Source: CAYNVQ01 sp964400735
GTDB lineage: Bacteria > Acidobacteriota > Aminicenantia > Aminicenantales > Aminicenantaceae
DNA: 64,000 nucleotides
Direction of reading: 5' to 3'
Assembly: GCA_964400735.1 (NCBI GenBank)
Contig: CAYNVQ010000001.1
Coordinates: forward strand, 1 to 64,000
In this document: positions 60,114 to 64,000 of the stretch, piece by piece
Layout: each line of letters begins with the position of its first letter
How positions within the stretch are numbered: the first letter of the stretch is position 1
Program-made: the position numbers and the translations under genes
Notes under the pieces: generated by a model
The model's input: the letters and a program-made list of their open reading frames with translations, nothing else
Told to the model about the DNA's origin: nothing
Database searches by the model: none

Positions 60114-60740
60114 ATGCCCCCACCCTCTGCTATTATCGAAGGTCTGAGAGCACTGGCCAATAATTTTGAGTTTATTGCCATATTGTGGCATGTGGTTTTC
60201 GTCATTATCATCGTTGCATTAATCATGGGCTGGCGTCCTTCAAAAAAATTGGCTGCAACGGCTTTGGCGGTTCCCCTTCTGTCTGTGAGCATTTTTGCCT
60301 GGATCCAGGATAATCCATTCAACGGAACCGTCTTCCTTTTATTCGCCCTGTTACTTGTGATAATAGGCTTGCGATTGTCGATCGGAAAGGTCCAAGGTGC
60401 TCCAACCTGGGCTGTGATAATTGGATTCTTGATGGTGATATTCGGATGGATCTATCCCCATTTTTTGGAGTCCGGGCACTGGATCGAGTATTTGTATGCG
60501 GCACCGACGGGGTTGATACCCTGTCCTACACTTTCAATCAGCATCGGTTTTGCCCTGCTGGCCAGCGGGATGTCTTCGCGAGTCTGGGCTGTTTCCCTGG
60601 CCGTCCTCGGTCTTTTTTACGGACTTTTCGGGGCCTTTCGGCTGGGAGTTCTTATGGATACCGGATTGATTGTCGGAGCCTTGGCTTTCCTTGTTTTGGC
60701 TTTTTCAATGAAACCAGCTCATCATTCAGATCAAAAATGA
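60114..60740 (+). CDS. Polytopic membrane protein of unknown function
   Basis: This 208-aa protein has about seven hydrophobic segments (IAILWHVVFVIIIVALIMGW, VFLLFALLLVIIGL, WAVIIGFLMVIFGWIYPHFL, GLIVGALAFLVLAFSM). The loop SGHWIEYLYAAPTGLIPCPT between TMs is distinctive. The start at 60114 is supported by AAGGAGAG and the promoter at 60055. No transporter signature was recognised. Probably an inner-membrane protein of the sigma-54 stress island. Confidence 0.65.
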   Translation: MPPPSAIIEGLRALANNFEFIAILWHVVFVIIIVALIMGWRPSKKLAATALAVPLLSVSIFAWIQDNPFNGTVFLLFALLLVIIGLRLSIGKVQGAPTWAVIIGFLMVIFGWIYPHFLESGHWIEYLYAAPTGLIPCPTLSISIGFALLASGMSSRVWAVSLAVLGLFYGLFGAFRLGVLMDTGLIVGALAFLVLAFSMKPAHHSDQK

Positions 60741-60752
60741 TGCTGGCGCAAT

Positions 60753-60769
60753 ATCCCGCTACGCAGGAC
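60753..60769. promoter_or_regulatory. Enhancer-like element upstream of mpgP
   Basis: ATCCCGCTACGCAGGAC matches the 17-bp element and is followed by AATTTTCCTCTGATT, as at 59937. It lies 110 bp upstream of the sigma-54 promoter at 60863. Confidence 0.5.
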
Positions 60770-60862
60770 AATTTTCCTCTGATTGAATATCTCTTCTGCT
60801 CTCTGAAGCCAAAATTTTTGTATTTATTGTTGTATGGATTTTTTTTATCCCAAGAATAGCGT

Positions 60863-60878
60863 TGGCACATTACTTGTT
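60863..60878 (+). promoter_or_regulatory. Sigma-54 promoter upstream of mpgP
   Basis: TGGCAC-ATTAC-TTGTT (GG-N10-GT). It lies about 340 nt upstream of mpgP; a decayed small frame (60923-61000) lies between, which may have been the original first gene of the unit. Confidence 0.6.
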
Positions 60879-60922
60879 GTAGCCCTTTTTGGTATTGACG
60901 ATGTATTCGAAAAATAGGAACA

Positions 60923-61000
60923 ATGAAAGAAAAGACAGGATATGTTGCCGGAGACATCTGGTATATTTTTTGTATTAGATTCGATTTTGGGTTTCCTTAG
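60923..61000 (+). pseudogene. Decayed small winged-helix-like frame
   Basis: This 25-codon frame, MKEKTGYVAGDIWYI with AGGAA upstream, opens like the small bacterial winged-helix proteins of the DUF2582 type (usually xGxxAGxIWxxLxxxG). It then loses similarity and stops. Recognition rests on a short N-terminal match only. Confidence 0.3.
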
Positions 61001-61219
61001 CCGCAAAGATCCTTGGTGGCCATCAATGCTAGGCTGATAGAATATACAGAATAGAGATTTTTTGAATGATTTTCTGTCTGGAATCAAAGTTGCAGAAATC
61101 GGCTTGGAGGCAGACCTCGAAGCCGGTGAGTATCATTCAACAGGGGAAAATAAAAGTTTCAAAAAGATCATACTAAAGCAATATAAAGCAGTGAAGGAGT
61201 GAAAGTGTAGGAGGTGACC

Positions 61220-62002
61220 ATGAAATTATTTTTTACTGACCTTGACGGTACGCTGCTCGATCATGATACATATTCCTTCCAAGAAGCAGAGGAAGTTCTG
61301 GCAGCATTGCGGAAGAAAAACATCCCCTTAATTATCTGCACGAGCAAGACACGGGCAGAGATAGAATTTTACAGAGCCGTTTTGAAAAATGACCACCCTT
61401 TTGTGTCCGAGAACGGAGGCGCCATCTTTATTCCCAAAGACTACTTTGACTTTGACTTCGGATTCAGCAAAGAAATGTCGGATTACTATGTCATCGAATT
61501 GGGCACATCCTATAAAAAATTAAGACAAGCGTTGGAGGAAATAAGAAAACAGGGCGTAGGGCTGCAGGGCTTCGGCGACATGACAGCGGAAGAAGTGGCG
61601 CAAGAAACAGGTTTGAGTTTGAAGCAGGCAGAATTGGCCAAAAAAAGAGAATACGACGAGGCCTTCAGGCTCATAAGAGGAGAAAGGCAAAGCCTCATTT
61701 CTCTGATCGAGGCTAAAAGTCTTAACTACACCAAAGGGGGAAGATATTACCATATCATGGGCGACAGCGATAAGGGTAAATCTGTTAGGGTTTTGAACGG
61801 CCTTTACAAAAAAAAATTCGGAGATATTGTGACTATAGGTATTGGCGATTCAGAAAATGACTTCAGTATGCTCGATGAGGTGGATAGGCCTTACTTGGTC
61901 ATGAAAAAGAACGATAGTTACGCTTCGGACAAATACAAAAAAGCTGGAGGAGTCGGGCCCAAAGGTTGGGCTCTTGTCATAAGAGAAGAAATGAAAAAGT
62001 GA
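61220..62002 (+). CDS. Mannosyl-3-phosphoglycerate phosphatase-family HAD hydrolase
   Basis: This 260-aa HAD-IIB enzyme has motif I FFTDLDGTLLD (Asp7, Asp9), motif II IICTSKTR, the MPGP-style cap with SENGGAIFIPKDYF, and motif IV TIGIGDSENDFSML. It would dephosphorylate mannosyl-3-phosphoglycerate to mannosylglycerate, a compatible solute of thermophiles and stressed cells. The matching synthase is not in this window. The ATG at 61220 lies 5 nt after AGGAGG; the in-frame GTG at 61214 overlaps the ribosome-binding site. Confidence 0.85.
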   Translation: MKLFFTDLDGTLLDHDTYSFQEAEEVLAALRKKNIPLIICTSKTRAEIEFYRAVLKNDHPFVSENGGAIFIPKDYFDFDFGFSKEMSDYYVIELGTSYKKLRQALEEIRKQGVGLQGFGDMTAEEVAQETGLSLKQAELAKKREYDEAFRLIRGERQSLISLIEAKSLNYTKGGRYYHIMGDSDKGKSVRVLNGLYKKKFGDIVTIGIGDSENDFSMLDEVDRPYLVMKKNDSYASDKYKKAGGVGPKGWALVIREEMKK

Positions 62003-62234
62003 TAGACGAAAGATCCGCCGATAGAATCTTGCCAAAAGCTTAGAAGTCTTAGAATCTATCCAATAAAGGAATGGGGGCTGTCTTGTCACTCCCAAATGGT
62101 AAAGATGGATTGGATTTCGTTGTTCCTGAACCCACAAAAGAGCAGAACAGGGTTTTGAGAAGGCTCCTAAGGTAGAAAAAAATCCTGAAATCGAAATAAG
62201 CCTATATGCAAAAGCTAGATCAACCATCCTATTA

Positions 62235-63578
62235 TTACTCAGCTGAGGATTGACGACTCTTTTTCTTTGGGCGCTGAGAAAACGACCGCTTTTTTAGAAG
62301 TCGGAACGAGGCTTCGACCAATACAGCTCCCCCTATTACAGCAAAAGTCCCCAAAAAAGCCGCATTCTGTGATAGGAACTGAAAGTAGAGGAGGGCAAGA
62401 AAAAATACGCCTAAAAGAAAGATGTTGAATATCAAAACGGCCTTGTTCCCTCCAACACTCTTTCTGAGTCGGAAATGTGAAACAAGCACGAATATATATA
62501 TTAAGGTAAAGATGGAACTGGTGATCGATGCAATCCCGTTCATGTTGAAAAACAAGGCGAACGCTGCGCTCAAGGCGGCTGTTATGTACAGCCCTTCGAC
62601 TGACTTGAACCAGACCTTTCTTTCGAAAAAAACCGGCAGATTGCCGTCTTTCGCCAGGGAATAAGATATGTTGGCTCCGCCATACAGGGTGGCGTTCAAT
62701 GCCGAAGAAATGGAAAAAAGGGCGCCTATCGAGATGAGCAAAAAGCCGAACTGCCCTAAAAACGGTTGGGCGGCGATGGCCAGAGCATTTTCCTTGGCTT
62801 TTACTAACTCGGCCTGAGAGAGATTCCCCACCGCAGACACAGAGATGGTTATGTAGATAAAGAGGACTATGGCAATGCTGATATAAATAGCCCGGGGGAT
62901 ATTTTTAGATGCGTTTCTGATGTTTTCCGAGGCATTTGTGATGAGCCCGAAGCCCATGTAGGACAAGAAAAAAACGACGGATGCATGGAGCATACCTTTG
63001 AGATGCGGAGAGTCGAATCGAGGTTGGATGTAGGATGGCCTTATTCTTGATATGCCGAGCGAAATAAACACCACCAATACGGAGAGCTTGGCTAGAACAA
63101 TATAAAATTCAGTTCTGCCTATCGCTTTAGAGCCGAAAAAATTGAGAACCGTGAAAAAGACAATGATGAGGACTTCCAAAACGGCCATATTTGTAGAAGA
63201 AACATTGATTTTCAAAAGCGGAAGAAAATATCCGGCGAAGCCTTTTGCGAACATGGCTATGGACACGACATAGGTTAACCACATCAACACACTCAATGAA
63301 CCGGTAACCACGCCGTCGCCTATCCCTTCTATAATAAAGGCTATCGGGCCTGAATTGGAAATGATCTTGGTGCCCAGCTTTGCATAAGAGTAAGCGACGA
63401 TAAGAGCGTAAAAACCAGAAAGCAAAAAGGCTTCCGGCAGGTTTTGTCCTGCAATTTCAGCTCCTACGCCGAAAATGGAAAAAATGCTTGCCCCGATCAT
63501 AGTCCCCACGGCCATAGAAACGGCTTGCCAAAGTCCCATTGTTGCGTTATGAGGTTTCTTTTCTGCGGGTGTCCTCAA
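62235..63578 (-). CDS. APC-family amino-acid permease
   Basis: This 447-aa transporter has 12 hydrophobic segments. TM1 carries the family loop SMAVGTMIGASIFSIFGVGA, the unwound helix that binds substrate in LeuT-fold permeases. FLSYMGFGLITNASENIRNASKNIPRAIY is the TM6-loop signature. The basic C-terminal tail is KKRSFSQRPKKKS. The substrate is probably an amino acid or amine. The longest frame starts at TTG 63578; an ATG at 63539 (MGLWQAVSM) is possible but has no ribosome-binding site. Confidence 0.85.
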   Translation of the reverse strand: MRTPAEKKPHNATMGLWQAVSMAVGTMIGASIFSIFGVGAEIAGQNLPEAFLLSGFYALIVAYSYAKLGTKIISNSGPIAFIIEGIGDGVVTGSLSVLMWLTYVVSIAMFAKGFAGYFLPLLKINVSSTNMAVLEVLIIVFFTVLNFFGSKAIGRTEFYIVLAKLSVLVVFISLGISRIRPSYIQPRFDSPHLKGMLHASVVFFLSYMGFGLITNASENIRNASKNIPRAIYISIAIVLFIYITISVSAVGNLSQAELVKAKENALAIAAQPFLGQFGFLLISIGALFSISSALNATLYGGANISYSLAKDGNLPVFFERKVWFKSVEGLYITAALSAAFALFFNMNGIASITSSIFTLIYIFVLVSHFRLRKSVGGNKAVLIFNIFLLGVFFLALLYFQFLSQNAAFLGTFAVIGGAVLVEASFRLLKKRSFSQRPKKKSRQSSAE

Positions 63579-63622
63579 TTTGAACCTATCTTTTGAAAGG
63601 GATCATTATGCGTGATTTAACT

Positions 63623-63883
63623 TCAGCCGACAATGGTCACAGCCATTCCTTGAATAGAGTGAGAAATCTCAGAGGCTATACTCTCTAATACTATTACTAT
63701 GCTCTTGGCTGTCCCTAATACACCTTTGCTAAGGACTACCATGGAGTATGTTCCTTCGCAGGCTTCTTCTACTATTTCTTCTGCAATATCTGTGCAAGCA
63801 GGTTCGGAGACTGCGACAATCGCTTTGCTGGCTATGCTGGCCGTCTCTGACTCGTCTAAAGCAATCAATATTTTCGGTGTCAT
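63623..63883 (-). CDS. Shortened universal stress protein (UspA-like)
   Basis: This 86-aa product starts MTPKILIALDESETASIASKA (the UspA opening strand and helix). It then jumps to ACTDIAEEIVEEACEGTYSMVVL and ends in SHSIQGMAVTIVG, the last strand of UspA. The usual protein is about 140-150 aa, so the central strands are missing, apparently by an in-frame deletion. The ATP-loop G-2x-G-9x-G(S/T) is not intact. An AAGGAAG ribosome-binding site is present. It may be non-functional. Confidence 0.6.
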   Translation of the reverse strand: MTPKILIALDESETASIASKAIVAVSEPACTDIAEEIVEEACEGTYSMVVLSKGVLGTAKSIVIVLESIASEISHSIQGMAVTIVG

Positions 63884-63908
63884 GAATGCTTCCTTATTTA
63901 TAATTAAG

Positions 63909-63934
63909 GTTGATTGAGATTTCACTCAATCAAC
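63909..63934. terminator. Hairpin at the end of the upstream gene
   Basis: GTTGATTGAG-ATTTCA-CTCAATCAAC forms a perfect 10-bp stem with a 6-nt loop. It overlaps the stop codon of the partial gene entering from the right edge and precedes the UspA-like gene. No long T-run follows, so it may be an attenuator, processing site or operator rather than a standard terminator. Confidence 0.4.
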
Positions 63935-64000
63935 AACCTTACTGCTTTGTTGTCCTTGGAACAGATTGCAATTCTCATGCCATCTGCCATGATAAGGACA
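63922..64000 (-). CDS. C-terminal end of a gene entering from the right edge
   Basis: The minus-strand frame open to the window edge ends MADGMRIAICSKDNKAVRLL then IE and a TGA at 63922-63924. About 26 codons are visible, too few to assign a family. It is probably co-oriented with the UspA-like gene. Confidence 0.4.
   Translation of the reverse strand, partial: VLIMADGMRIAICSKDNKAVRLLIE

Overview
The window comes from a diderm, apparently anaerobic or microaerobic bacterium. The gene style best fits Candidatus Aminicenantes or another Acidobacteriota-like lineage. Reasons: a VWFA-related protein of the acidobacterial type at the left edge, an array of PadR regulator plus prefix-domain FtsX/MacB-like permease pairs, a multihaem cytochrome with FG-GAP-like repeats, ferredoxin-dependent 2-oxoacid oxidoreductase, superoxide reductase, and Omp85/TamB outer-membrane assembly genes. 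Taxonomy is inferred from gene content only. No rRNA, complete tRNA, CRISPR array or intact insertion sequence was seen.

Layout. 1-6.3 kb: accessory surface and secreted genes, with decayed copies (a VWFA N-terminal remnant and a broken TolB-like propeller), two small secreted proteins, a SnoaL-like lipoprotein and a 1136-aa multihaem surface protein. 6.3-23.8 kb: five tandem modules on the minus strand, each a PadR regulator coupled to an 856-880-aa permease with no ATPase or adaptor gene. They are separated by repeated 3' flanks, palindromic operator candidates and one outer-membrane beta-barrel gene. 23.8-24.8 kb: gene-poor, with two tRNA-like 3' halves. 24.8-33 kb: a YihY/BrkB-type membrane protein, a single polypeptide joining TamB to a TamA/BamA-like Omp85 barrel, and rpsU. 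33-41.2 kb: DNA and sugar metabolism (family 4 uracil-DNA glycosylase, GH65 phosphorylase overlapping a HAD/trehalose-phosphatase fusion, a divergent RNase HII-like protein, pyruvate kinase, a stand-alone LigD-type phosphoesterase). 41.7-47 kb: redox and stress genes (isochorismatase-like hydrolase, superoxide reductase, KorAB, phosphoribosyltransferase, Cu/Zn superoxide dismutase). 47.4-64 kb: a stress or regulatory island with a SHOCT mini-protein, an orphan NtrC-type regulator, DHH phosphoesterase, site-2 protease with CBS domains, BamA, a primary-type sigma factor, PfkB, coiled-coil proteins, mannosyl-3-phosphoglycerate phosphatase, an APC permease and a shortened UspA.

The most interesting pattern is regulatory. 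From about 47 to 61 kb, several transcription units carry sigma-54 -24/-12 promoter matches (TGGCAY-N5-TTGN). Five of these promoters have a 17-bp partly palindromic element (consensus near TTCCTGYWTAACRGGAC) about 100-125 bp upstream, which is enhancer spacing. The NtrC-family activator inside the island (47824-49233) is the obvious candidate to bind it. This suggests an undescribed sigma-54 stress regulon covering a small receiver-like protein with the DHH phosphoesterase, the site-2 protease, PfkB with a coiled-coil protein, a divergent pair (CARDB-like protein and polytopic membrane protein), and mannosylglycerate phosphatase. sodC and the YihY protein have promoter matches without a clear enhancer.

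The second notable point is the TamB-Omp85 fusion. It would make the inner-membrane-anchored bridge and the outer-membrane barrel one chain. The third is the PadR-permease array, where each permease is translationally coupled to its own regulator.
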